Shown: piece by piece, positions 24,525 to 36,274 of the stretch
Numbering within the stretch: position 1 is the first letter of the stretch
Layout of the letters: each line of letters starts with the position of its first letter
DNA from: Mactromeris polynyma
Lineage: Eukaryota > Mollusca > Bivalvia > Venerida > Mactridae
Length of the DNA stretch: 64,000 bases
Reading direction: 5' to 3'
Assembly (NCBI GenBank): GCA_032209605.1
Contig: JASFXZ010000040.1
Location: 3,162,001-3,226,000, forward strand
Program-made: the position numbers and the translations under genes
The notes under the pieces: generated by a model
Databases searched by the model: none
The model's input: only the letters and a program-made list of their open reading frames with translations
What the model was told of the DNA's origin: nothing

Positions 24525-27500
24525 CTATTACCAGTTTGCCTTCAATGTAAATGCTTGTCAGAATGGTAAGAGTTAAAGGCATATGGGTACATTAAGTTAC
24601 ATGCTTGTAACCATTGTTTAAGAGTCCTTGAAGGCTTGGTCGCCCAATTTAATACTGTTAAGATACAGGTGACATCCTTCAACATTTAAACCTTATCAAG
24701 ATCTTCTTATAATTATTTTAATTCCATTCTTTCTATGTAAAGCATTAAATGTTGCATGGATCTATTTCCGGCCTTATCCTTTGAAATTATTCAAGTCAGT
24801 AATCTTAAAATCAGCTAATTCCTTTTTAATGTTTTCAACTCATAATTTTCTTAATTTGTCATCAGGTTACTTTACTAATAATTGAGTAATTTATTTTAAG
24901 TCAATCTTAGTGATAGTGAATGAGGATTTTTGGTCTCCAATGGTTGACACAAGCTCTCTATGCCTGTTTGCTATCCTTCTGTTATCACTGGCTGTCACTA
25001 TGATGGTAATAAATTGTTTATTGGTGACAAAAATGTCAGTGTGCTTAGCAACAGGCTCTGTATCTAATTCATTCGGATAGTTGACGCCTGTAAAAACACT
25101 AATGACAAACACTTTATGTCAATACATCCAACTGTTTTTGTTGTTAGGCTTTCTGATCATTGTTGGTTCTTATATCAGTGACATGATACAAATTACGCTG
25201 TCATATGTTTTGGACAGGAATATTTTGATGTAAGACATAATAAATTTTTATTCTGTTCAGTAGTTTCAGAATGGTATACTGAATGGCATGGTGGGTGCAA
25301 CTCACTTATATTGTTACTGTATGATGAAGAAATTACGGAGTAACATTGGTATTTATTGCTCCAAACAACTTAACCTTTGTTGTGATAAAACTGGCAGTGT
25401 GTCAAAATACTCGAATGTAACTGTAAATGACCTGTGGTTTATAATCTTTTTGTTTTCCTTTTTTTTATCAGAAATATACCTGAATAAATTGCAATTATCA
25501 TTTACAGAACAGTCTATAGGTCCAAGGCTCTCATGTGGTCTGTCAGATACATCTGCCTTGTCCATATTTCTAAATTCTGAAAGATTTATCTATAGTTTCA
25601 AGTTTTAAAGTTTAATATAGAAAAAAAGCTAAAATAAAGTAATGAAATATATATGACCTTTTTTTACCACATGCTTCACTCCCTTGCATAAACAGTTTCC
25701 AAATTGAGGTTAATTCAAGGCAATATATAACAAATGAAACAAAACCATCATAAAACATATCATTGTAACGGTGAGATGATTTCCTGTACTTGTGTTTCAT
25801 TATAGCTTTGTTATTTCTACCAAAGGAAGAGGATGGAGTTTTGGTGTTGTCCAATCCCGGCTGAGCCGTCCTTCAGTCCATCCTGGGCACGGTGATGTCT
25901 AAAATATGGATTAGACCAAGCATTTGAATAAATTTTGAAGAAATGGTTACTACATGTACTTTGAGGAAAAGTGGCCATGTGAGTATCCAGGTCCAGATAT
26001 TTGGGTTGAAATACTATTCCGGCAAAACTAGTTTGATGGTTTCCCCATATAACAGAATTGTGAACTTGGTGAGGCAAGTGATATAATCGCTGGGGGACTG
26101 ATGTCCACTTAATTTGAGAAGCTGTATAACTTGATCATGTATAAGCTATGTCCAACTGATATTGTATATGTAGTTTATCAGATTAGCAGCCAGTCTATAC
26201 ATCAGTATTGATTCTGATGAGGTTATAATCGCCTACATTATTCATGATATATATGTTATATAGGTTTGTATTGTCTATCAATTATCACTGATGAAAACAA
26301 TTAGTGGTTGCAAGCTATTGTTTGTCTGCAAATCTAAGCAAATTGCAGAACTCCATACATTCTGTACGTAATTGTTTTGTTATCCTTAATCATGTTATCT
26401 GAATCTTCTCCAAACACCTTTTTTATTTTGGTCAGTTCTCTTATTAGAAACTTAACACGAGATTAATGCTTGTTTTAAATTTGCGTCTCTTATTTAACCT
26501 TTCTTGCAAATCTTTACTTATAATACCGGAGTATGTCATAAAAGTTTATTATGTCAAATAAATGGAGGCTTACATTGTAATGCAAGATACCTAGCATGGA
26601 TAAAAAAATTTTTTTGGTCAATTATATCCCTGTCATTCCATGTGATGTACATTTCCTTGCAATATGTCTATCTATAAGTCATTTCTTTAGCAAACAGAGG
26701 TAGAGGTTTATGTTTGATTGTGCATGTTTCTAGATGTTGAGTTGTGCACATTTACCACATTCAAGGAGTGGAGTCCTAGAAAGTTTACTATCCTTGCTGT
26801 TATTTTGGATTTTTGAAGTCTTTGCCAATTATTTTATGTGTGGGAAAAGTGCATACCAGGCAGTCATAGATTAACAGTGTCAATTCTTTCTGCAACAATA
26901 CAGCAATGTGAGAAACCTGTGTGTTGCTTGTTTTGTTCATTATTTGTGTTGCTGTATAACGCTCTATTGGTTCTCCTGGTGAGAGCCTATGCTGCTTTTG
27001 TCTTGTTTTTGTCTGACTGAATTGATCTATCATGGTTATATTACATGGATCAGTTTAATTGGATCTGAACACTCCCCAAGTTTCCCTGAATTCATACTGC
27101 AGACGATGTATTATGCAGAATCCAAACATTACCAAGGCTTATTGAATGTCCTTGCAAAACGTCCTTGCAGGATATCTTAGATAATCACTATGTCTGGTTA
27201 CCTGATTAGGTTGTATGGAAAAGCCACATTTCATATCCCTGTAATATTTCAGTTTTATGAGAAAGGATTTAGTTTTGTCTTTTCCAGCCACAATATCACC
27301 AGAATGATGATAAAGTTAGAGTGGTATGCAAATTCCCATTGGCAACAGAATAGCTTCAGTATGGGGCTTGGATTTAATGATTGTGCTGAAAGTTGCTAAT
27401 GTCCAAAAGGTCTTAGGTGTTATTCTATGCTCAGCTTTTTATATTCATATTTATTCTATGCTCAGCTTTTTATATTCATATGGCCTGGAAATTCAGACTT

Positions 27501-30500
27501 CACAAACTGCTAGAGATGAAATGAGCTTGAAACCTACACACATTGTATTTGATACATTTTATTTGGTAAATTTTTCAGTCCATAAGATCGTAACCCAGTT
27601 AGAAAACCCTGCATCATCCACCTTGTAATTTGAATTCCCAGAACTGTTCATTGATGCTGTAAACATGTTATATTTGACATCACATCCTTTTTTCTGTGAT
27701 TGTTACTGATTTGCCTCACCCCTTTATTTGATTTAGTTGTGGCATTTAATTCTGTGGTGAATCAGTTCTCACACTTTTTCAGCCTTAATCAGCATCAACT
27801 ATTTAGTTACTGTGTGTAAATTAAACAGAATTATTGATGAACCTTTAGAAAAATCTGTTGCTGTCTCTACATGTTCTCTTTTAACTCATTTAGTATTGGT
27901 AATGAGTTCTGTCAGGGTAATTGGACCATATTTGAGCAAAGTGAACTACCAGTATGAATGCGTCTCTTAATTCTCTATATATAGAAACATTCAATTGTTA
28001 GCAGCTGACTGTTCAATTACAAGTTATGGATGATATATTGTTATGAATATACCATAGATATATATTTCAATTTTCTGTTCGTTTTAAATCCATTAAAGAT
28101 ATAGGTATCATAGATTCTCCTGTAATTTAGTGATGTTAAACCAAAGGTGCTCATTTGAGAAGTTTATGTGTCAACAAAATCAAGTATGTCTGTACATTCT
28201 ATCTACAATTATATGCTCACTTACTTCTGTAATGTTGTTTGTTGATGTGTGGTATTTAACACACTTTTAAATTTAATGTTGAATAATGGTTTACTTGCAT
28301 GCATGAGCAATACATTTATCTGATTGTAACTAAATAACAACTATATATGGTTCAGGTAGAGTGCTTGAATCTTTTGGTTTGATGGGAACTGTATGTGTCT
28401 TCAGTAACCTGCAATAATGTGTTACAATGCTTGGCCTTAAACTCACACTTTACTTATCCCATTGGTCAGTCAGGATTGGTTTCAGTGGAGTTTCAGTTGA
28501 TGATGGTGCCTGTCTCCAGTTGCTGTAGATACAATCTGGATAGGCTTGTGGAAAAACAATTACTGGGAACAATATCTTATTATTGGTATTATAGCACAAA
28601 CGGCTTTATGCCGATTCTGGAGCATTATTCAGTATTTCAATATTGGTTTATTCTTGCTAGAAAAAAGATTCGTTGTTTTAACTACCAGTGATATTCTCTA
28701 TGGGTTCATGATACTCACTAATTCCTGGAGCAATAATTATAGAGAATTACTAGTATTACACATTTAGACTGGTTTCATTCGGAAATATTACAGTAAGCCA
28801 GAGTACCAGTCCTATCCACTAGAAGTAATAATTTCTATTATTAATTCTTCATCCATGCGTCTGACCCTATTATCTTTTGTATCAGATCTACCCTGTGAAT
28901 TTTCTATCATGATTGTGAACTATTGAGCTATTATTTGTTTATCATCGGCTTTTTCCTTCATTTACAGGCTTAGAGTCATTGGATAAAACATACTGAAACT
29001 ATCACTATTCTACTTTCACTTCGCATTGTGTTTAAGCTGTGTTTAATGTTAAAAAATTGCATGGCTTAAATTTCTACAATTTAGGAGATTGGATTTAAGA
29101 GCGTTTGATGATAGAATTGTTAATTTGAAGGAATTAAAAAAGTATTCTTGAATGGATAATAATGTGTATTTAATTTTGTTGTGTAAAGGTAAGGTTATTT
29201 TGAAATGCAATTATTTATTCTTGTTGTATGAAGAAGGAAAAGTTCTCATGATTTGGGGGATTATGATGATATCGTCATCTGGTGGGAATTGAAATATTTA
29301 CAATTCTTGTCATAATATTTACATACCCGGATTTACTAATAGGCACTTTCAAGTTACATCGTTTGAATGTTCTATTTTGGTGCACATATTGGATATGTTT
29401 TTTTTGTGGTTATGATAATGTTTCTTTACAATTTAACATGCTAGAAATTCTTGGGAATATCAGATTCTAGAAATCACAGCTAAAGATGCGTAATACATTT
29501 TATTGCTATAACAAGGGCAGATAGGTCACCTATTTTAAGCTCACATTAATACAAAATGAAATACATGTATAGTGATATCTGATTTATGGAACTTGAGTGT
29601 TATACTATGATTTTTGTTGCCTTATTCAGGAGGTGAAAGCAAAAGCATTCTATCTGCATGTTGTAAAGAACCAGATAAGATTTATTTTGATTTCAACCCT
29701 CATATTGTACAGCAAGACTTAAATACAACAAAACATAAATGAGTTACATGTAAGTCATCTTTAAATATACCATCACTACAACGACCGTCAACCAACATGG
29801 CTTCTTAAATACCCCAGTGTTACCAATTATACTGACTGATCAAAAGTTCTGAATTCAAGCTCTCTGCTTTCTCCAGGTACTCTTACGCCTGACAATCAAA
29901 AAGCCGTTTTTGTATGGTTTTTTTTGTGATGGGTATTTACCATCCGTCACAAGTTACAATCGTTTTGTGTAATAAAACATGCAACTGGCACCTTAAAACA
30001 TTTATTACTACCTATAACATTACAACCATCGGTAATACACCATTTGTTTTAGATATCATTCTTTGTAAAAACCTGTGCAGCACCTACAGAGAATTGTTTT
30101 CCAGTGCAAAATAACAGAATATGTCTGTCATGCTTTTTGTATTTATTCATAGATGATAGAGTGCTTGTCAGTGTAGTTGTGTTCTATTGTTACGTAGTAT
30201 CGGTTGCAGTTTAGTTTGCTGCACACAATAGGTGCCACTGAAATGCCAATATTTGGATTTGAATCACAGAAATGTGTCATTCAAGCTCATGTCCGCTGAT
30301 ACTCTGAAATATGACAATATTGTATTATTAATTTGTTCAGCATAGCCAAATGCTGTGGTTTACATGGGTTAAGAACAAATACCACTTAAGGCAAAAATAG
30401 AGGTGCATTTCTATTGATTAAAAAAATGTAATTTTCATCTCAAATTTTCACTGACTTAGGATTTTAATGATTATTAAGTATTGTTATATTGATATAATAC

Positions 30501-32190
30501 ATGTAGTAGAAAAGTCTCTAACTTGAGTCTGAAATTAATATAATTGTAAATGATGATGGTCAGGATTTATTTCTATTTGATGTCTTGTTTGATCTTTGGG
30601 TTAGTTTGTAGTCCTTTGTTGCACTTAATGTTTTACCTGACTGGTCACTGTGTGATGCCTTGTTAAGTTGATAGCATGTAACCAAAGAAACATTTTGACA
30701 TAAGTTTGTGACAAATTTAAGTAAACAATTGTTGATTGTAATTTTGGTTGACATGAGATTGGCTTTCAGTACCCTCCGTGTAGTTTTAAAACGAAATTGT
30801 GCATTATAATGAAAGATAATATTCGTCTTTTCCATGAATGGATAGAAGTTTATCTGTTGAAAACATAATGTACTCTGATAAAGATAGCAGCAAATTAAAA
30901 TATCAAAAATACCAAGAGTAGAATTGGAAGGTTTTTACTGAAGTGCCAGACAGTTAGACTCATGGGGGGTACTTTGAGACTTTACAGATAAATGACATTG
31001 CTATATTTATGATCTTATTAACTTTCAATCCACAATTAACACATTAATGCTTGTATTTTGTGAATGTAATTTTTAGGCAGTATTTCAGATTTAAACAGCA
31101 GTTGACCGGCTTACCTGCTGCAGTGTTTCTGGGTTATCAACCAGTTGTGATCTGTTCTTCAAAAGGCAAGTCACCCATATATTGCTGGAATAGCCACTAT
31201 GTTACCCTGGCTGTGACATGTGACTTTAAGCCCATTATATGTTACTTTGAATCTGTCCATTGTAAGCCCTAGTCCATTGGAACCAGAACTATTTTTGGTG
31301 TGGTATATAATGTTTAAAACTTGTTAACTTGTAACATGTAGTTGGTATTTAATTATATAGCTTACCTGGCAGTAAACTTGCCATATGGCCAACATGTTAA
31401 TGTTTAATTTGCTGACAACCTTGCAGCTGCTTGCAGTTTAATTATTGAATTTTGTTTTAAAATTCCATCTAATCTCATTTATGTATCTAAATGTACTTAA
31501 ATGTTGTATTTTCTACAGGTAAATAATCCACAACGTGTGTTGTTTACCCCAGTTCTCAGGCCTTGTTTCCTTAAAACTCATAAAAATGTATTTAAATCAA
31601 CATTAGTCCGAGATAAAATGGTACAAAATACAAACAAACTATTTACTGAGGAAAATTAATGAGGACGGCTGGTCAATACTGCGAAAGATAGCATAATGCT
31701 TGTCTAGAGATAAAATGTGAATTTGATGAATTTGATTCTAAAGGCATTCACAACTTGCTCTTAAATGTTTTTCTTTAGAATATTGTTTGTTAATTAAATT
31801 TCAAACACACTGGTGTTATAATTTCATATTTGTATGCGTGCGAGAGACTGGAATGTCATTTTCATGAAATTGATTTGGATTTTTAATTACTCACAGTAAG
31901 TTTAATAAAAATTTACATATACAGTGAATCCTTTATAGAGCAGCCCTCTCTTGAGTAACATTTTTTTTCCAGCAACATTATACATTTTCCTGTTGTAAGA
32001 ATTTAAAGGCTCAAAGACCAACATCTTCTTTAACAACATTTTAAGTTTGCTTCTCCCAATAGGTGTTGCCCTGATGAGGTTGCATTGTGTCCCTTAACTC
32101 AGTCTGCTACAAGTATTATACCATTCTGACCTAAACGCAAGTTCAATAGCTTTTCTAATATGTTAATTTGTTCAGTTTAGTTTAATAATT
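24525..32190. other. Long non-coding stretch, no gene seen
   Basis: There are many 60-106 codon open frames (for example 25288-25608, 27326-27628 and 28395-28691). None shows a domain, and overlapping frames are open on both strands. One small tandem duplication lies at 27422-27480. A CAGTGAATCC word at 31923 resembles a MITE end, but I find no partner end. Nothing else is recognised. Confidence 0.5.
27422..27480. repeat. 30-bp tandem duplication
   Basis: Two adjacent exact copies of a unit starting ATTCTATGCTCAGC and ending TATTCATAT. A recent slippage event; no function is implied. Confidence 0.85.
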
Positions 32191-32194
32191 TAAA

Positions 32195-32378
32195 CTTATT
32201 TATTTTACATCGATTGTGAAACAAGTTCTTACAACTTATACCAATCACTCTCGATGTCTACTTCCTGATTACCAACCAGTAGTTGCTTAAAGTTAGGGAT
32301 TGCTCATTGCGGGACTCGAACTCGACCTTCAGATCAGGAGTCGGACGCTCTACTCCTGGACCATTGCACCTCTCAATG
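32195..32378 (-). mobile_element. tRNA-derived SINE (minus strand)
   Basis: The minus-strand head has an A-box-like AGGAGTAGAGCGTCCGACTC and a B-box-like GGTCGAGTTCGAGTCCCGC with tRNA spacing. It is followed by a body ending in TTGTAAGAACTTGTTTCAC and ATCGATGTAAAATAAATAAG. That tail is typical of a SINE. The acceptor arms do not pair, so it is not a functional tRNA gene. Confidence 0.66.
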
Positions 32379-32464
32379 TCTGTCAGGTGTTGATTCTGTT
32401 GAACTGCATTAATTAGATATGTAATTTATAGATGATTCAACTGAAGGATAGTGTATATACATAT

Positions 32465-32580
32465 GTTGGAGGCATAGTGGTTAAGGGGTAGAGCATCTTA
32501 ATCCTGAACCACTGTTAGTGAGTTCGAATCCCACCTAGGCTGAGGTTGAACCCCGAACAAGCTGGTTATAATATATGTAT
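32465..32580 (+). mobile_element. tRNA-derived SINE head (plus strand)
   Basis: GGCATAGTGGTTAAGGGGTA serves as an A-box-like region, then GTGAGTTCGAATCCCACC as a close match to a tRNA B box, then a short diverged body ending in a TA-rich stretch. It is head-to-head with the SINE at 32195-32378, about 90 bp away. Acceptor pairing is lacking, so it is a SINE and not a tRNA. Confidence 0.62.
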
Positions 32581-32604
32581 ATATAGTAACCCAGGAAGCT
32601 TCAA

Positions 32605-32712
32605 TGCTTATCATTATTTATCATTACTATTACAATGTATTATTATTATTACAATGTATCATTGTTGTTGTTGTTATTGTTGTTGTCGTTGTTGTCGTTA
32701 TTGTTATTATCA
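32605..32712. repeat. TTATTG-type trinucleotide microsatellite
   Basis: An impure run of TTA, TTG and TCG triplets. It accounts for the isoleucine/valine-rich open frame starting at 32604. Confidence 0.88.
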
Positions 32713-33074
32713 GTGGAATAACTGACTGGTGCTTATATCAAGTGCAACATGTAAAACAGAGTTTGACTTTTCTTCTAAGAACTCTGGCTCTTAGTTAGTT
32801 ACTGGCTGGTTTTCACATCAATGAATATTTTTCTCTTCCTCAAACAAACAACCAATGAAACAGCAATTATTACTATTCTTTATGTATCATGCATGAGGAT
32901 TTGAGGTATTACAACAATTTATGGCATGCAACATTACTCAACATGAGGTTTTGTGATCATTGTTCTTCTTCTTGTCATTCTCTATTATTGAAGTGATGTA
33001 ATTTTTCCTGAGAATTGATAGAGAAAGATGTGCACTCCATGCAGCGTTCTTTAAACTGTGAAATTAAACAGTCT

Positions 33075-33240
33075 TAATTTTTTATGAGATAGCATTAGCT
33101 TCTTAATAAATGTCTTTAAAATCTTTTCCACACCGTTGTTGTTCCTGAAATACGATTTTCTTCTAAATGAACGTCTTTAAAATTCTTGTGTCTCGGTTGT
33201 TGTGCGAGAAATGGCATTTGCTTCTTAATAAATGTCTTCC
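33075..33240. repeat. Diverged tandem repeat, 2-3 copies
   Basis: Units share GCATTAGCTTCTTAATAAAT, then GTCTTTAAAAT and then a GTTGTTG stretch, with related copies near 33165 and 33215 (GGCATTTGCTTCTTAATAAA). The period is roughly 65-75 bp. Old and diverged. Confidence 0.6.
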
Positions 33241-33249
33241 TTGTTTAGC

Positions 33250-35920
33250 AGTTACTGTCTTGTATTTAACATAAGGAATTCTATCTCATTTTGAGTTACT
33301 GTTGACTTTTAATTCGTCATTCATTGCCAATGCCAAAGGGATGGTGGAAACATGTAATTTCCTGTTACATGCAATCATAGAGTTACTATAGTGATGTGAC
33401 CACTTTTGGACCAATGAAACTGCTAGAAACTTGTGGAAGGTCAAACAATGCATTATGTATTATTTTTCTAATAACAGCAGGATATACTACTGATTTGTTA
33501 ATAAATAAAGCAGCTAGTTATCATGAATCCTGCTGAAATTGCTTTTATCATTGATTATATATATATATCTACTAAGTCTTCGAAGATACCCTGTGTAAAT
33601 TGGAATTTCTTCATATAAAATCATTCAAATAGTTCCACTCACAAATGATGTATTTAAAACATTTTATCCTGAAGTAGTTTATTACCTCTATTGCCATTCA
33701 AGCGTTAATTAGATCAATTTATTCCCTTGGTCATTTAACCATCTGTCATAAACAGGAAGGATGTAGTTAGCATCTGTTACATTGGGTAATATATTGATTT
33801 GACTAATTGGTTCTATGTCTGCTTGACTCTGTCATTACCCACACTGTGCATCCTGACATAATCACCGGTCAGTAGCAGGGGATGACCAGTCAAAGGCAGA
33901 AAAATGACTGCTAATTTCATTTAGCCTTTGCTGGCTATTTATTAGATGCTTTGATGGACTATAGGGGAATAATTTGAATCATGATTAGGTTAGTGAAAGA
34001 TAAATTACTTCATAAATTGTTCTCTAGATTGGTGATTGAGACTCTGCTGTGAGCGGATTATTACAATGATTGGTGGGTTGTTTTTTTCGCCTACCATTGT
34101 GGATGGTTAAGTTATTCACAGGACTTTGAATTTTAATATTCTTGATGAATACCTGCATGGTTGGATTAATACAGTGTAATATTGTAGGTATACAGAAATA
34201 AGACATTTTCTATTATTGTCATGCTTATTTTGTATATCTTTGTATCATTTTACATGCTGTTTTATTTAACAGTGAATGCATGAATATATTACCTCGAACA
34301 TCGTTTTTCAAAATAGGTGTATTAAATGTTCATGTTTGTCCGTAATCTGGACGGAGAAAAAGCCGTGGTTGTGTTTTGATAGAAAAATAAGTTGTCGTTT
34401 TATGCCCGATAGCATTCTCTTACCTAAATTGACATGGATCGGTACAAAAGGTCATACACATGTTCGAGGTCAATCTAACAGCACTAGAATATAGAAGAAG
34501 AACATATTAAACATTTGTTTATAGGACTGAGCACTCTTTTTAGGACTGCATTCTTACGCTGTCAACTGAGTATTATGTTGTTTTCCAATATTCTAGTTCT
34601 ACCATAAATTCCATCCTTTGTATTTCATGCATAACATATGGTATACCTTGGTTTATTGTATATGTGAACTAAACATTACATCTTGTGTACTGTATTATAA
34701 ATTGTGAAGTACCTATATTAACATTTGCTGCAAACAGTTACTATGTAACAAAATTATACCCATCAGATAGTTCCAAGGAGAAACCCTTGGAGTTCAAGCC
34801 AGTTTAACTGTTTTAACCAATTTAACTATCAGGTTCTGTATACAGTGAACATAATTGATCTCATTTTTGGTATCTTAAATTAACCGTTACCAAAACATCA
34901 GACAATTTTAATGATTATCACAGGTATATTCACCATCTTGTTGCTTCTTATTTTTTATGCCTAAGTTACGTGCATTATGCCTTTACAACTGCCTTCCATC
35001 TATCTTGGTCATGTGCAGTTCTCTTGGATCCCGACATGAGTCATAGCTTCCACGATCATTTACCAAACTTCAATTTTTAAATCATACAGTTTAAGTTTCC
35101 AATTATCCGAAATAACAGCATAATGGCTTCAACAAAAAACAGCACCTAGAATTGTCTCTGTTTGTTAGCCAGAATGCTTGAACAGCTTAATAATTAATTA
35201 CTCATGTATTTTCATTAAAAAAAAGTTAGTTTTTTGTTATTAAATGAATGATTATAGGTCCTGAATGTTGGACTTCCCTCTTTGATCGTTGTTCTGTGTC
35301 ATGTCGTACTGAAGTGTTCTGGAATTCATTATCAGGGTTGCTATCAATAATTCATGTAGAAACATGGGTTGAGAACACTATTTGCAAATTGCTGGATCAC
35401 ATGACTTAGATACATGTTCATGTATCATTTAATGTTCACTGCTAATTGTACATGAAACTTGTCTTTGTTGTTCGTTTTTTATACATCAATCAATTCCTGT
35501 TCACACCTTGATGTACCGTGTTATTATTTTATTTGAATTTAACATGAACATGACCTGTTCTTTTGTCAGTATTTCTTCTAATTGGAATGTTATAAAACTT
35601 ATGTGCAGGGTACTTGCTCTAATTAGACCATTTAGCTTATTGTTAATTCATGTTTGCATTACATACATCAAACAGAAATGCTGGAAGAATGCTAACAGTA
35701 CTCATCTGTAGTCCTGTATATGTCTGTCTCTGCTGAATGCTTCAGGCAGCAATGTATGACAAACTATCAATGCTGTAAAGCATCACCGTGTTCTATCATA
35801 AGTTGAATGCTGAATTGCTCCCCTGTTCATAAAATCTCTTTCCTACTTTCAGTAACAGTCTTTTATTGGTTGATTATTTCAGTAATACATTAATTTGATC
35901 AGATTTTTTTTATTCATTTT
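33250..35920. other. Non-coding stretch, nothing recognised
   Basis: A short (TA)n run occurs near 33558. No gene, and no other repeat that I can bound. Confidence 0.55.
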
Positions 35921-35921
35921 T

Positions 35922-36271
35922 GTCGAGAGCCCACTTGCGGTGAGCTCGACATAAGACCCATGCCCGTAGCTCAAAGCTCAAGGTCTCACTTTGAGTTCAA
36001 ATGTCAAAAATGGGTCTTAAACATCTTGTCTGGACAATTAAGATGGTCATTTTTTGGGGATTTGTCAAATTACTTGGCACAAATATTCACCATGATGAGC
36101 TGGTTACTGTCACATGCAAGAATACATACCCATAGCTCAAAGGTCGAGATCACACTTTGATGTCAAGGTAAAAATGGGTATAATTGATATGCACTGTTTA
36201 TCATTATATAACCGTATTCTCTTCATCTCTTGACAATTGGCAGGCTCAACATGTTGCCCTTGAGCATCTAG
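35922..36271 (+). mobile_element. Helitron-like non-autonomous repeat, copy 3
   Basis: The left hairpin GTCGAG (35922-35927) pairs with CTCGAC (35945-35950). The right end has a perfect stem GCTCAA/TTGAGC (36244-36265) two bases before CTAG (36268-36271), followed by T. The words AGCTCAAAG and TCACTTTGA occur twice in the interior. It shares its end layout with the repeats at 16361 and 23915. No ORF. Confidence 0.55.
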
Positions 36272-36274
36272 TTT

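Noticed and set aside
25288..25608. 106-codon plus-strand open frame
   Set aside because: It overlaps an open frame on the opposite strand, has AT-driven composition and no recognisable motif, and lacks convincing splice context.
31920..32090. Possible further MITE starting CAGTGAATCC
   Set aside because: No matching inverted end or target duplication could be found downstream.
32195..32580. Possible tRNA genes
   Set aside because: A and B boxes are visible, but the acceptor stems do not pair and SINE-type bodies and tails follow, so these are SINE heads.
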